Below, piece after piece: positions 30,638 through 40,202 of a stretch of 64,000 nt of DNA (the first letter of the stretch is position 1; the number at the start of each line of letters is the position of its first letter). Below the pieces are notes generated by a model, which did no database searches, had not been told where the DNA came from, and saw only the letters and a list, made by a program, of their open reading frames with translations. The translations under genes and the position numbers were made by a program. The DNA lies in contig NZ_DS999574.1 in the NCBI RefSeq assembly GCF_000159035.1, forward strand, positions 960,923 to 1,024,922, given 5' to 3'. This DNA comes from Actinomyces urogenitalis DSM 15434 (lineage in GTDB: Bacteria > Actinomycetota > Actinomycetes > Actinomycetales > Actinomycetaceae).

Positions 30638-30652
30638 ATTGTGCTGACAAAA
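30638..30652 (+). promoter_or_regulatory. GntR-type palindrome before iolA
   Basis: TTGT-GCTG-ACAA (30639-30650) with flanking A residues, 121 bases upstream of the iolA start. It is a weaker match to the TTTGTNNNNACAAA pattern. Confidence 0.55.
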
Positions 30653-30772
30653 TGTGCCCATACGGGGGTCAAAGGGGTTAGGGTGGCACCGCACATGCAC
30701 GACAGGTGCTTCGACCCCGCACCACGGTGAGGAACCCAGCCCTGTCCCGTGACGACTCAGGAGTCAACGACG

Positions 30773-32266
30773 ATGAAGACGATTGCCCACTGGATCGACG
30801 GACGGTATGACGAGGGAAGCCCTGTCGGCCGTTTTGACGTCGAGAACCCCGGGACCGGTGAGGTCGAGGCCCAGCTCCTCCAGGCCTCCTCCGACGACCT
30901 GGACCGCGTGGTCGAGGTAGCCCGCAAGGCGCAGAAGGAGTGGGCCAAGGTCTCCCTGGCCAAGCGCACGGCCATCATGTTCAAGATGCGCCAGCTGGTC
31001 CTGGACCACCAGGACGAGATGGCCCGCCTGATCGTGGCCGAGCACGGCAAGAACTACTCCGACGCCGTCGGTGAGATCCAGCGCGGTCGAGAGACCCTGG
31101 ACTTCGCCACGGCGATCAACCTCGCCCTCAAGGGCGAGCACTCCTTCGACATCTCCACCGGCGTGGACATCCACACCCTGCGCCAGCCGGTGGGTGTGGT
31201 CGCGGGCATCTGCCCCTTCAACTTCCCGGCCATGGTGCCGATGTGGATGCACCCCATCGCCATCGCCACCGGTAACGCCTTCATCCTCAAGCCCGCCTCC
31301 ACCACCCCCTCGGCCGCCCTGCTGACCGCCGAGCTGTACAAGGAGGCCGGTCTGCCCGACGGCGTGTTCAACGTCCTGTCCGGTAACCGCGACCTGGTCA
31401 CCGACATCCTGGAGCACCCCGGCATCGACGCCATCTCCTTCGTGGGCTCGACCCCGGTGGCCCACATCGTGCAGAACACCGGTGTCACCCACGGCAAGCG
31501 CGTCCAGGCTCTGGGCGGGGCGAACAACCACGCCATCGTCATGCCCGACTCCGACCTGGACTTCGCGGCCCAGCACATCTCCGCCGCCGCCTTCGGTGCG
31601 GCCGGTGAGCGCTGCATGGCACTGCCGGTCGTCGTCGCCGTGGGCGGCTGCGGTCCGGACCTGGCGCAGCGTGTCAAGGCCCACGCCGAGAAGATCAAGG
31701 TCGGCTACGGCATGGACGAGGGCGTGGAGATGGGCCCGGTCATCGACGCCAAGGCCAAGAAGCGCATCATCGGCCTCATCGACGACGCGCAGGCCAAGGG
31801 TGCCGAGGTGGTCCTGGACGGGCGTGGCCTCGTCGTCGAGGGCCACGAGCACGGCCACTTCCTCGGCCCGACCATCGTGGACAACGTGCCGCTGGACTCT
31901 GAGCTGTACTCCGAGGAGGTCTTCGGGCCGGTGCTTGCCATCGTGCACGCCGACACCTACGAGGAGGCCATCACGCAGGTCAACTCCTCGCCCTTCGGCA
32001 ACGGTGCGGCCATCTTCACCAACGACGGCGGAGTCGCCCGCCGCTTCGAGCTCGACGTGGAGGCCGGCATGGTCGGCATCAACGTCCCGATCCCGACGCC
32101 GGTGGCCTACTACTCCTTCGGCGGGTGGAAGGAGTCGCTGCTGGGCGACACCCACATCCACGGTCCCGAGGGCGTGCGCTTCTACACCCGGGCCAAGGCC
32201 GTCACGAGCCGCTGGCCCAGCGAGAAGACCTACGCCGCCACCATGTCCTTCCAGCGCGAGGAGTAG
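30773..32266 (+). CDS. iolA: methylmalonate/malonate-semialdehyde dehydrogenase (CoA-acylating)
   Basis: Turns malonate semialdehyde into acetyl-CoA, ending the inositol pathway; also called MmsA. The 497-residue chain has the aldehyde-dehydrogenase fold, with PVGVVAGICPFNFPAMVPMWM (cofactor loop), FVGSTPVAHIVQNTG (Rossmann), and the catalytic Cys in GAAGERCMALPVVVAVG, where the RCMA context is typical of this CoA-acylating subfamily. ATG 30773 is preferred: AGGAG lies 9 bases upstream, and the protein then begins KTIAHWIDGRYDEG as the family does. It has its own promoter region and terminator, so it is a single-gene unit. Confidence 0.95.
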   Translation: MKTIAHWIDGRYDEGSPVGRFDVENPGTGEVEAQLLQASSDDLDRVVEVARKAQKEWAKVSLAKRTAIMFKMRQLVLDHQDEMARLIVAEHGKNYSDAVGEIQRGRETLDFATAINLALKGEHSFDISTGVDIHTLRQPVGVVAGICPFNFPAMVPMWMHPIAIATGNAFILKPASTTPSAALLTAELYKEAGLPDGVFNVLSGNRDLVTDILEHPGIDAISFVGSTPVAHIVQNTGVTHGKRVQALGGANNHAIVMPDSDLDFAAQHISAAAFGAAGERCMALPVVVAVGGCGPDLAQRVKAHAEKIKVGYGMDEGVEMGPVIDAKAKKRIIGLIDDAQAKGAEVVLDGRGLVVEGHEHGHFLGPTIVDNVPLDSELYSEEVFGPVLAIVHADTYEEAITQVNSSPFGNGAAIFTNDGGVARRFELDVEAGMVGINVPIPTPVAYYSFGGWKESLLGDTHIHGPEGVRFYTRAKAVTSRWPSEKTYAATMSFQREE

Positions 32267-32302
32267 GAGCAGACTGCGCCGGTCGGTGACGAGCGCCGAC
32301 TG

Positions 32303-32364
32303 GTAGCGCGCAACCGGGGTGGGACTACCTGACGCCAGGTGGTCCCACCCCGGTTGCGCGCTAC
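32303..32364 (+). terminator. long hairpin terminator after iolA
   Basis: Arms of 23 bases (32303-32325 and 32342-32364) are perfectly complementary, and the 16-base loop contains a further short stem. It lies 37 bases past the iolA stop. Confidence 0.8.
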
Positions 32365-32488
32365 CCGGAGCGGCCCGTCAGGACTCCTGAGGTGACTTGC
32401 GACTCCTCTGACAGCACGCCTGCTGGGAGAGTAATGCGGGCCACGCCAGGACGCGTTGTGCGTCTTCTGGCCCCTTGCGGACAAGGAT

Positions 32489-32608
32489 GTGATCTCAACG
32501 ATCAAGAAGGTCGTCTCGGTCGCTGCTTCTGTCCTTATTGCTGTGGGTGCGCTAGGGGTTTCCTCTGCTTATTTCACGAGCCAGCTTCCTGCTGGCGGGT
32601 GGTGCTGA
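32489..32608 (+). CDS. short hydrophobic peptide before the lipoprotein gene
   Basis: A possible 39-residue peptide starting at GTG: VISTIKKVVSVAASVLIAVG, then ALGVSSAYFTSQLPAGGWC. It has two lysines followed by one hydrophobic helix, so it resembles a signal anchor. Its TGA overlaps the ATG of the next gene (TGATG), a coupling pattern. No clean ribosome site precedes the GTG (AAGGAT is too close), so it may be a remnant or start elsewhere. Confidence 0.35.
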   Translation: MISTIKKVVSVAASVLIAVGALGVSSAYFTSQLPAGGWC

Positions 32609-33551
32609 TGGGGCTCCGGTCGTGGTGCCCGAGGGTACTGGCCTTCGTGCTGCTCGCGGCGGGGTCGTCTGCCTGCGGTCCTGAGACGGCTGAGCGGGAG
32701 GTCGGTGCTGACGTCTCGTCCATGTCCCCTAGTGACATCTCCCCGGACGGAACGGTGTCGGTCTCGGGCTTGACGATCAAGGACTATGAGAAGGGGAGCC
32801 TGCCTTCCTATCCCTATGAGGGGGTTGACCCCAGGCTGTGGGGTTACGCCTATGACCTCCACGTGGCCTCGTGCATGGTGGACCGAGGTAGAGTGGCGCC
32901 ACCGGTGCAGAGTTTGACTGGAACGCCCCAGAGGCGGAGACGCTTTCTGGTGGATGGGGCCGACCCCGAACGGTTGACGAGGCAAGGCAGTACGGATACC
33001 ACGCTGCCCCCTCAGAGCTCCGTGACTTTGTGATGGCGGCCGAAGCCTTCCTCGCCTCTCAGGGGGAGGCCTACCACGAGAACTTTGAGGACTGTAGACG
33101 CCGTGTGATGGAAGACCCCGTATTTGAGCGGGCCGGCCAGGCTATGAAATACATGCCGCAGGCGTCTGGATTTGAGGAGAATCCTGCGCTCAAGGAGGCG
33201 ATGGCCGCATGGCGTGAGTGCATGGCTCCGCTGGGGATTCCGGACCTGCCTGAGGACCGTCCGGGCCCTGCTCCGTCGGTGATGGAGCGTTTTGGCCTGG
33301 GCGGGGCTGATAACGCTCGGTATGCCGACCTGTCGACTCTGACGGAGGAGGAGGTCGAGATCGCGGTCCATGAGGCGCAGTGCACCGAGAACAGCGGCTA
33401 TGACCGGCTGGCCTACGGCCTGACGTGGGAGGCCGATGACAGCTACCTTGCGGACCATGCCCCTGAGTTCGCGGCTGTTCTGGAAGAGATCCGCGAGCAG
33501 GAGCAGACGCTGAAGGACTACATCAACGCCCATCGCAGCGTGGTGGATTGA
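32608..33551 (+). pseudogene. lipoprotein of the MacAB-like locus, frameshifted
   Basis: The first part begins MGLRSWCPRVLAFVLLAAGSSACG, a signal peptide with a lipobox ending at Cys (about residue 23), and runs through DPRLWGYAYDLHVASCMVDRG. It then leaves its frame near 32902. In the next frame the body reads FDWNAPEAETLSGGWGRPRT, MAAEAFLASQGEAYHENFEDCRRRVMED and on to HRSVVD. Adding one C to the CC run at 32902-32903 would restore a single chain of about 314 residues. The protein is acidic with spaced cysteines (ASCMVDRG, FEDCRRRV, WRECMAPL, EAQCTEN). I do not recognise the family. It lies directly upstream of the adaptor gene. Confidence 0.55.
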
Positions 33552-33555
33552 GAAG

Positions 33556-34890
33556 ATGACGTTCCCTGGACCCTCTGATCCCATGGACACGCAGGAGGCT
33601 GACGCCCCTCGCCCGCAGCGACGCCGTCGGCTCGTCCTCCTGGCCGTCGTCGTCACCGTCGCAGTGGTCGCCGGGACCTGGTGGCTGGCGCGCAGCGTCC
33701 AGTCCCCGGCCCAGCGTGACGCGGCCGCGGCACCGCCCACCGTCCAGCCGGTCACGGTGGCGGTGGCCAGCGGCGACCTGCACGATGAGATCACCGCCGC
33801 TGCCACGGTCGTGCAGACCGAGACCCAGACAGTGACCCTGCCTCTGGCGGACGGACGGAGTGTCGTCAGCCGCCAGCTGGTCGCGCCGGGCCAGCAGCTG
33901 CGCGCCGGTCAGGTCCTTCTTCACGTCAACGGCCGTCCGCTCATCGCGCTGCCCGGGGCCTTTCCCACCTACCGGGACCTTGTCCAGGGCGACCAGGGCG
34001 ACGACGTCGTCCAGCTTCAGCAGGCCCTGGCGAGCCTGGGTTACAACGTGCGGGCGGACGGCGACTTCGGAGCAGCCACCGCCAGCGCGCTGAGGAACCT
34101 ATACACGGATCTTGGCTACTCCGTGCCCACGACCACCAGGCAAGCAGGAGGGACAGAAGGGGACGGGGCTGATGCCACGCAGCGGGGCATGTCCTCCTCG
34201 GGCCCCGGTGCCCAGGAGAGGAAGGACGCTCAGGCTGGGACGGCTACCCAGACGACGCTGCTCACGCTCCCCCAGGCCGAGGTCGTCTACGTCCCCAGTC
34301 TCGCCTCCTGCCCTGTCGTCACCGAGCTACCCGCCCAGGGCAGGTCCTTGACGCTGCCACCGCCGTCATGACCGTGGCTGGCGGCTCGGCCCGCGTGGAG
34401 GCCCAGATGCCCAAGGGGACGGCTGACACCCTCAGCGTCGGGACCAGGGCGCGCGCGGTGAGCGCAGCGGGAGAGCTCTCCCTGGCCCTGTCCCAGACGC
34501 GTCTGGTGGAGCAGGACACCGCCAAGGGGAGTGAGGCCGGTGCTCAGCAGGCGGCCCCCCAACGCCGGGGTGGGCGGCGCGATGGGCTCCTACCTAGGTG
34601 GCGCCCAGTCCGTCGCCGTCTTTACCCTGGAGGGCGGGGGAGAGCTGCCTGGGCCGGGGGAGGAGCTTGTGTTCACCATCGAGCGCACTCCCACGATCAC
34701 CGGCGCCCTGCTTGTCCCCAAGCGTGCCGTGTCTACCGTCGCTGACGGGGCGCACACCGTCCTGGCCAGGCAGGAGGACGGCTCCTTCCTCACCGTCCCG
34801 GTGGCCCTCGAGGGGTGCGTGGGCGGGCAGTGCGCGATCACCGCCGACTCCCTCGCGGTGGGCGACCAGCTCCGGGTCGACCAGTCATGA
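33556..34890 (+). pseudogene. MacA-like membrane-fusion adaptor with peptidoglycan-binding repeat, two frameshifts
   Basis: The first segment (33556-34340 or so) has an N-terminal membrane helix (RRLVLLAVVVTVAVVAGTWWLA), a biotinyl-like half (VSRQLVAPGQQLRAGQVLLHVNG) and a PG_binding_1 repeat (GDDVVQLQQALASLGYNVRADGDFGAATASALRNLY). It leaves its frame near 34345, continues as DAATAVMTVAGGSARVEAQM in a second frame, and returns to the first frame near 34555-34560, in a run of six C, as NAGVGGAMGSYLGGAQSVAV to the end (LRVDQS). One missing G and one extra C explain both shifts. The order lipoprotein, adaptor, ATPase-permease is that of actinobacterial MacAB-like exporters. Its stop overlaps the next start (ATGA). 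Confidence 0.65.
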
Positions 34891-36841
34891 CCGAGCTCCG
34901 CCTGGAGGCGGTCAGCCGCACCTACCCCGGTGCTGTCCCCGTCAAGGCACTGCGTGAGGCGGAGCTGGTGATCCGGCAGGGTGACTTCGTGGCGATCGAG
35001 GGACCCTCCGGGGCGGGGAAGTCCACCCTGCTCAATGTCCTGGCCCTGCTGGACACCCCGACCGCAGGCCAGTACCTCATTGATGACGTGCCTGCCGCTG
35101 ACCTGGACGACGGCGAGGCCGCGCGCATGCGTGCCCGGACCTTCGGCTTCGTCTTCCAGTCCTTCCACCTCATCCCCCACCGCAGCGCCGTGGAGAACGT
35201 CATGCTCGGGCTGGCCTACCAGGGCGCCACCGTCGACCACGCCCGGCGGCGGGCGCTGAGGGCGCTGGACTTCGTGGGCCTGTCCCACCCAGCCACATGC
35301 CGGTGGACCGTCTGTCCGGAGGCGAGCGCCAGCGCGTGGCGATCGCCAGGGCTATCAGCGGTGGCGCACCGGTGCTCCTGGCCGACGAGCCGACCGGCAA
35401 CCTCGACTCCGCCTCCTCGCAGGCAGTGATGGACCTCCTCCAGGAGCTGAGCGGGGCCGGCACCACGGTCGTCGTCGTCACCCATGATCCGGCGGTGGCG
35501 GCGCGTGCGGACCGGCGCGTGCGGGTCGTTGACGGGCGGGTGAGTGAGGAGACCCGGCGCCTAGACCCCGGCTCCGCCCAGAGGCCGGGGCAGGTTGCCA
35601 GCCGTGAGGACGGTGACGGCCCCGCTGCTGCGGAGGCTGGCGCGCTCACTCGCCCCTCCACGGTGCGCTGGCGCATGATGCTGCATGACGTCGCGCGCAC
35701 CCTGGACGCGGAGCCGGGGCGCACCCTCAGGCTCGTGTCGGTGGTGGCCGTGGCCGTCATGCTGTGCCTGACCATCATCGGCCTGGCCTACACGGCCCGC
35801 TACCAGGTCTCAGCCGCCTTTGACGCCCAGCGCAACCGCCGGGTCGCTGTCGGTGTCCAGGAGGACTCCCTGACCGGCGTCGGCCCGGCCCAGGTGGCGG
35901 CCGCTCCGGACCGGGAGGGGATGGCGCGTGTCGCCTCGGTCGCGGGTGTCGAGGAGGTCATGGCGCTCAGCGTCCATGAGGACCTGGAGGCGACGACGGA
36001 TCCCAGCCTGCCGACCTCAAGCGTGAGGGCCTACGGGATCACCCCCGCCACCCCGGTCTCCCACCTCCTGGGTGTCCAGGAGCTGGCTCCCGGGGTCGAC
36101 CTGTCCCGTGGGCTCGGCGAGGGACAGGTCCTCGTCGGCGCAGCCGCTGCCGCCTCCCTTGGGCTCGGCCCTGTACAGGCCTCACCGACGCTGTGGGTCG
36201 AGGGCCTCCCCTACGAGGTCGTCGGGATCATCTCGCAGGCGGGGCTGAGGGCGGAGATAATGAGCGCCGTCGTCATGAGCCAGGAGCAGCTCTCGGGGCT
36301 CTCACCCGCCCGTGAGGCGGGCGTGGAGATCTGGGTCCAGCCGGGGGCCGCCCAGGAGGTGGGCAAGGTCGCCGCCGTGGCCTGGCTGCCCGAGCTCGCT
36401 GAGCAGACCACGACGCTGGCGCCGCCGGACCCGCAGGCCATGCGTGCGGTCCTGGAGTCTGACGTGCGCAACATCCTGCTCACCCTCACTGCCGTCGCGG
36501 TGCTCGCGGGGCTGGCGACCCTGTCCAGCGCCATTAACACTGCTGTCCAGGCCCGCCACGGTGAGCTGGCGCTGCGCCGTGCCATCGGCGCCCGCCGGAT
36601 CCACCTGCGCGTGCTCATCGCGGGGGAGTCCGTGCTCATCGGCCTGGTGGGCGGGTGCGTTGGCGTGGTCGGCTCGGTGCTGGTGATCCTTGGGGTGACC
36701 ATCGCCCAGCGCTGGCAGCCGGTCATCGAGCCCCTCACCCTGCCCCTGGGGGTGCTGCTCGGCGTGGTCGCAGGTCTGTCGGCGGCGCTGCTGGCAGCCC
36801 GTCGGGCCAGCCGGATCGATCCTGCGGCGGCGCTGCGCTAG
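34887..36841 (+). pseudogene. MacB-like ABC exporter (ATPase fused to FtsX-type permease), frameshifted
   Basis: ATG 34887 opens MTELRLEAVSRTYPG with Walker A GPSGAGKST and the Q-loop FVFQSFHLIPH. The frame breaks near 35289. From 35297 the next frame carries MPVDRLSGGERQRVAIARA (signature), Walker B VLLADEPTGNLDS and the H-loop VVVVTHD, then runs into a permease: one helix near residue 285, a large extracytoplasmic region, and three C-terminal helices with LALRRAIGARRIHLRVLIAGES, typical of FtsX/MacB. One C added to the CCC run at 35288-35290 would restore a chain of about 650 residues, the size of MacB. The substrate is unknown; peptide or lipid export is the family role. Confidence 0.7.
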
Positions 36842-36904
36842 GTGAGGCCGGGGCCTGGTGGCGCAGCCTGCTCGTGCGTCGCGGCTGCGATCGGTCTTTC
36901 TCAA

Positions 36905-36918
36905 TTTGTCTACACAAA
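36905..36918 (+). promoter_or_regulatory. GntR-type palindrome before the IolE/IolI-like gene
   Basis: TTTGT-CTAC-ACAAA, both 5-base arms exact, 91 bases upstream of the start at 37009. TATTCT at 36946-36951 may be the -10. Confidence 0.7.
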
Positions 36919-37008
36919 CGGGTGGCGTCTCGCCCAGCAGCGATGTATTCTCGATCGCGTCCGAAACGATTCGGACATTCTGGCCCTCCACCTCAAGGAG
37001 CGACAACG

Positions 37009-37944
37009 ATGTCACCGTCAAAGGCTGTCAACACTCTCGACCCCACGTACTCCCAGCTCACCATCGGCGTGTGCCCCGACCAGTGGGGCGTCTGGTTCCC
37101 GGACGACCCCAAGCAGATGAGCCCCCGCCAGGCCTGGGAGGAGATGGCTGAGGCCGGCTTCGAGGTGATCGAGACCGGGCCCTTCGGCTACTTCCCGACC
37201 GACCCCAAGGAGCTGCAGAAGTGGTGCGACGAGTACGGCATGCGCGTGGTCGCCGGCACCGGCTGGGGAGTCCTTCACAAGGCTGAGGCCTGGGAGACCA
37301 CCCTCACGACCTTCCGTGCCATCGCCGAGACCCACGCCGCCGTGGGCGCCGAGTACATGGTCCACCTCCCCCCGCTGTACCGCGACGACAAGACCTGGGA
37401 GTGGACCGACGACCGAGTCCTGAGCGACGACGCCTGGAGGCTCTACATCGAGCACGCCAACGCCCTGGGGCAGATGCTGCTCGACGAGTACGGCCTCAAG
37501 ATGGTCCTCCACCCCCACGGTGACTCCCACATCGAGACGCCCGAGGAGATCGCCCGTGTCCTCGACGCCACTGACCCGTCCTACGTCAACCTGTGCCTGG
37601 ACTCCGGGCACGTCGTCTACGGCGGCGGTGACCCGATCGAGCTGTGCAAGAAGTACCCCGAGCGCATCGCCTACGTCCACATCAAGGCCTTCGACGAGGA
37701 CATCACCCGCCAGGCCCACGAGAAGGACTGGCCCTTCGGTGAGGCCGTGACCAAGGGTGCTTCGGTGTGCCCGCCCAAGGGTCTGCCCGAGATGCACGCC
37801 TTCGTTGACGCCCTGGCTGCCCTCGACAAGCCGCTCTACGCGATCTGTGAGCAGGACTGCTACCCCTGCGACCCGTCCTTCCCCAAGCAGAACGCGATCA
37901 ACATGCGTCAGTACCTGGCTGAGTGCGGCCTGGGTCTGGCCTGA
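37009..37944 (+). CDS. inositol-island TIM-barrel isomerase/dehydratase (IolE/IolI-like)
   Basis: A 311-residue xylose-isomerase-like TIM barrel. It begins LTIGVCPDQWGVWFPDDPKQ, followed by LKMVLHPHGDSHIETPEEI (metal ligands), YVNLCLDSGHVVYGGGDPIEL, IAYVHIKAFDEDI and AICEQDCYPCDP. These are the metal and substrate segments of inosose dehydratase/isomerase-like proteins of the IolE/IolI group. It heads a run with iolG2 and iolH. Since the gene at 44221 is the clearer IolE, this one may handle another inosose isomer or act as an IolI-type isomerase. AAGGAG lies 8 bases before ATG 37009. Confidence 0.8.
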   Translation: MSPSKAVNTLDPTYSQLTIGVCPDQWGVWFPDDPKQMSPRQAWEEMAEAGFEVIETGPFGYFPTDPKELQKWCDEYGMRVVAGTGWGVLHKAEAWETTLTTFRAIAETHAAVGAEYMVHLPPLYRDDKTWEWTDDRVLSDDAWRLYIEHANALGQMLLDEYGLKMVLHPHGDSHIETPEEIARVLDATDPSYVNLCLDSGHVVYGGGDPIELCKKYPERIAYVHIKAFDEDITRQAHEKDWPFGEAVTKGASVCPPKGLPEMHAFVDALAALDKPLYAICEQDCYPCDPSFPKQNAINMRQYLAECGLGLA

Positions 37945-38055
37945 CCTCGGCCTGAACCTCTCCACCCCCCTGACTCGCTGTGGGCACCGCCGCGCTCCGC
38001 ACGACGGTGCCCACAGCACCCCCACCACACCATGACTCAAGGAAGAGATACTGAC

Positions 38056-39063
38056 ATGACTGTTCGCATTGGACTCGTCGGCGCCGGCGGCATGGGCCGT
38101 GCACACCTTGCCCGCATCCACAATGACCTCGCGGGCGCCAAGATCACTGCTGTGGCCGACATCGTCCTGGACGCAGCCCGCTCGGCGGCCGAGCCCTACG
38201 GTGCCAAGGCTTATGACAACTCCGAGGCGCTGATCAACGACCCCGAGGTCGACGCCGTCGTCATCGCCACCTTCGGCAAGGTTCACGCTCCCGACGTCAT
38301 CAAGTGCATCGAGGCAGGCAAGTACGTCCTGTGCGAGAAGCCGCTGGCAACCACTGCTGAGGACTGCCTGGCCATCATGGAGGCTGAGCAGAAGGCTGGC
38401 AAGAAGCTCGTCACTGTGGGCTTCATGCGTCGATTCGACGCCGCCTACAACGAGATGAAGGCTGTCCTGGACAAGGGGGACAACGGTGAGGCGCTGCTGG
38501 TTCACAACCGTCACCGCAACCCTTCGGTTCCCGAGTCCTACACCTCGCGCATGGCGATCGACGACACCGCCATCCACGAGATCGACACCATGCGCTGGCT
38601 GCTGGGAGAGGAGATCACCGAGGTCCGCGTTGACCGCCCGAAGCTGACCACCCGCCGCTTCGACCACCTCATTGACCCGGTCGTCGTGGTGATGCGCACG
38701 GAGTCCGGCGTCCTCATTGACGATGAGGTGAACGTCAACCTCGAGTACGGATACTCCATAGAGTGTGAGCTCGTGCTGGAGAACGCGGCTGTGCGCCTGG
38801 GGGACCAGGAGAAGATCTTCATCCGTGACATCCACGGTGACCGCAACGCCATGTGCCAGTCCCACATCGACCGCTTCCAGGCTGCTTTCACCACCGAGTT
38901 CCAGTCCTGGATCAACGCGGTGGATGCTGGTGAGCACACCGGATCGACGTCCTGGGATGGCTACGCTGCCACCGCAGTCGTGGACGCAGCGGTGGAATCG
39001 CTTGAGAACGACGGCAAGGTTGTCAAGGTTGCGCTGGTGGAGCGCCCCGCCTTCTACGCGTGA
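38056..39063 (+). CDS. iolG: inositol 2-dehydrogenase, second copy
   Basis: A 335-residue Gfo/Idh/MocA dehydrogenase. Rossmann start IGLVGAGGMGRAHLARI, CEKPLATTAED motif, GFMRRFDAAYNEMKAVLDKG, and the substrate-site segment SRMAIDDTAIHEIDTMRWLLGEEITEV with the catalytic Asp/His pair. It resembles actinobacterial IolG and probably oxidises myo- or another inositol isomer. It lies between the TIM-barrel gene and iolH on the same strand, but the 111-base gap to the preceding gene could hold a promoter. GGAAGAG precedes ATG 38056; an upstream in-frame start would add eight residues. Confidence 0.88.
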   Translation: MTVRIGLVGAGGMGRAHLARIHNDLAGAKITAVADIVLDAARSAAEPYGAKAYDNSEALINDPEVDAVVIATFGKVHAPDVIKCIEAGKYVLCEKPLATTAEDCLAIMEAEQKAGKKLVTVGFMRRFDAAYNEMKAVLDKGDNGEALLVHNRHRNPSVPESYTSRMAIDDTAIHEIDTMRWLLGEEITEVRVDRPKLTTRRFDHLIDPVVVVMRTESGVLIDDEVNVNLEYGYSIECELVLENAAVRLGDQEKIFIRDIHGDRNAMCQSHIDRFQAAFTTEFQSWINAVDAGEHTGSTSWDGYAATAVVDAAVESLENDGKVVKVALVERPAFYA

Positions 39064-39064
39064 G

Positions 39065-39113
39065 TTGTCCTGACACATTAAGTCTGGACATTTACCCCTT
39101 GTTAAGACATACT
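39065..39113 (+). promoter_or_regulatory. iolH promoter with GntR-type palindromes
   Basis: TGTCCTGACA (39066-39075) is a TGTC-GACA palindrome, and AGTCTGGACA (39081-39090) is a second GTCTGGAC site overlapping a -35-like TGGACA (39085-39090). CATACT (39108-39113) follows after 17 bases as the -10. Repression at the second site is the simple reading. Confidence 0.65.
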
Positions 39114-39156
39114 TGTCCTAGGCGACGAGGATGTCGACGTCAGAGAGGAGGACCCA

Positions 39157-40026
39157 ATGGCTGACATTGCCTTGGATCCGAACATGTATTACATGACGAT
39201 GTCTACTCCGGACACGCTGCGTAAGGCACGCGAGCTCGGCTTCGACTTCGTTGAGCTCTCCCCGAACCACGAGCTGCACCTGTGGCACCACTACCCCAAG
39301 GCCGACCGCGCCTTCCTCGATGAGATCCTCAAGGCGCAGAAGGACACCGGGGTCAGGGTCCGCACCCTCAACCCGGTGTTCAACTGGTCCTCGCCCGATG
39401 AGGCCGAGCGCCAGGCGCAGGTGCGCAACTGGCGCCGTCTACTGGAGATCGCTGACGCGCTTGACGTGCGCGACATTGTCTCGGAGTTCTCCGGCGACCG
39501 TAACCAGGCCAGCCGCTCTGAGCAGCAGTGGTACCGCTCGATGGAGGAGCTTGCTCCCGACTTTGAGCGTTACGGGATCCGCCTCAACATGGAGGCTCAC
39601 CCCTATGACTTTGTTGAGCTCCATGATCGTGCTCTTGAACTGGTCCGCTCCATTGACAAGGACTGGATTGGCTATGAGTACTGCTGCCCGCACACCTTCC
39701 ACCTGTCTGACGGTGCAGGTGACGTGGCGCGTATGATCCGCACGGCGGCGGAGGCTGGCAAGCTGCGTGAGGTTCACGTGGCCGACGGCTTCAACCACCG
39801 GGCGAACGACGGTAACCGCTACATCATCAACCCTCCGGGTGCTGACGTGACGGTTCACCAGCACAACGCCATCGGGCAGGGTGAGGTCCCCTGGGATCAG
39901 GTGTTCTCTACCCTGCGCGAGGTCGGATTCGACGGCGTGCTAAGCGTGTGCATCTTCGGATGGCACGAGTACGCCGACGACTACAACCGGGCTGCCCTGG
40001 CCCGGTTGAAGGAAGAACTCGGCTGA
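39157..40026 (+). CDS. iolH: IolH-type TIM-barrel protein of inositol catabolism
   Basis: A 289-residue TIM barrel of the IolH type. Diagnostic segments are IALDPNMYYMTMSTPDTLRKARELGFDFVELSPNHEL, RYGIRLNMEAHPYDFVE, YEYCCPHTFHLSDG, REVHVADGFNHRANDGNRYIINPPG and HQHNAIGQGEVPWDQVFSTL. IolH proteins lie in inositol clusters of Bacillus and Corynebacterium; their step is not settled, an isomerase role on an inosose being likely. AGGAGG lies 5 bases before the ATG. It has its own promoter, with operator-like sites at 39066 and 39082. Confidence 0.88.
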   Translation: MADIALDPNMYYMTMSTPDTLRKARELGFDFVELSPNHELHLWHHYPKADRAFLDEILKAQKDTGVRVRTLNPVFNWSSPDEAERQAQVRNWRRLLEIADALDVRDIVSEFSGDRNQASRSEQQWYRSMEELAPDFERYGIRLNMEAHPYDFVELHDRALELVRSIDKDWIGYEYCCPHTFHLSDGAGDVARMIRTAAEAGKLREVHVADGFNHRANDGNRYIINPPGADVTVHQHNAIGQGEVPWDQVFSTLREVGFDGVLSVCIFGWHEYADDYNRAALARLKEELG

Positions 40027-40160
40027 TACCTGAGGGCGCCGGGAGGCGTGCGGCGTTATCGCGCCCTCTCGGCCGGTCTCCGAGTCCCTTCTTCCTCTCA
40101 CTGGTTCCGTGGTGATGCGGGGCCACGCGACGCCGTCGGTCATACTGGCGGGTCATCCCT

Positions 40161-40182
40161 GACCTAGCGACGAGGCTAGGTC
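40161..40182 (+). promoter_or_regulatory. 5-prime leader hairpin of the first inositol transporter gene
   Basis: GACCTAGC (40161-40168) pairs exactly with GCTAGGTC (40175-40182) around a 6-base loop, 20 bases before the GTG start. It could modulate translation or protect the transcript. Confidence 0.4.
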
Positions 40183-40202
40183 CTTCTCTCAAAGGAGAAT
40201 CT

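Noticed and set aside
32489-36841. Lactococcin-972-type bacteriocin locus (small peptide, then membrane and ATPase genes)
   Set aside because: The small peptide lacks the bacteriocin's sequence features, and the other genes fit a lipoprotein/MacA/MacB export set instead.
37018-39078. A 686-codon open frame antisense to the IolE/IolI-like and iolG genes
   Set aside because: Its composition (Val/Leu/Gly/His/Asp, no helix pattern) is that of an antisense shadow and the sense genes are clear.
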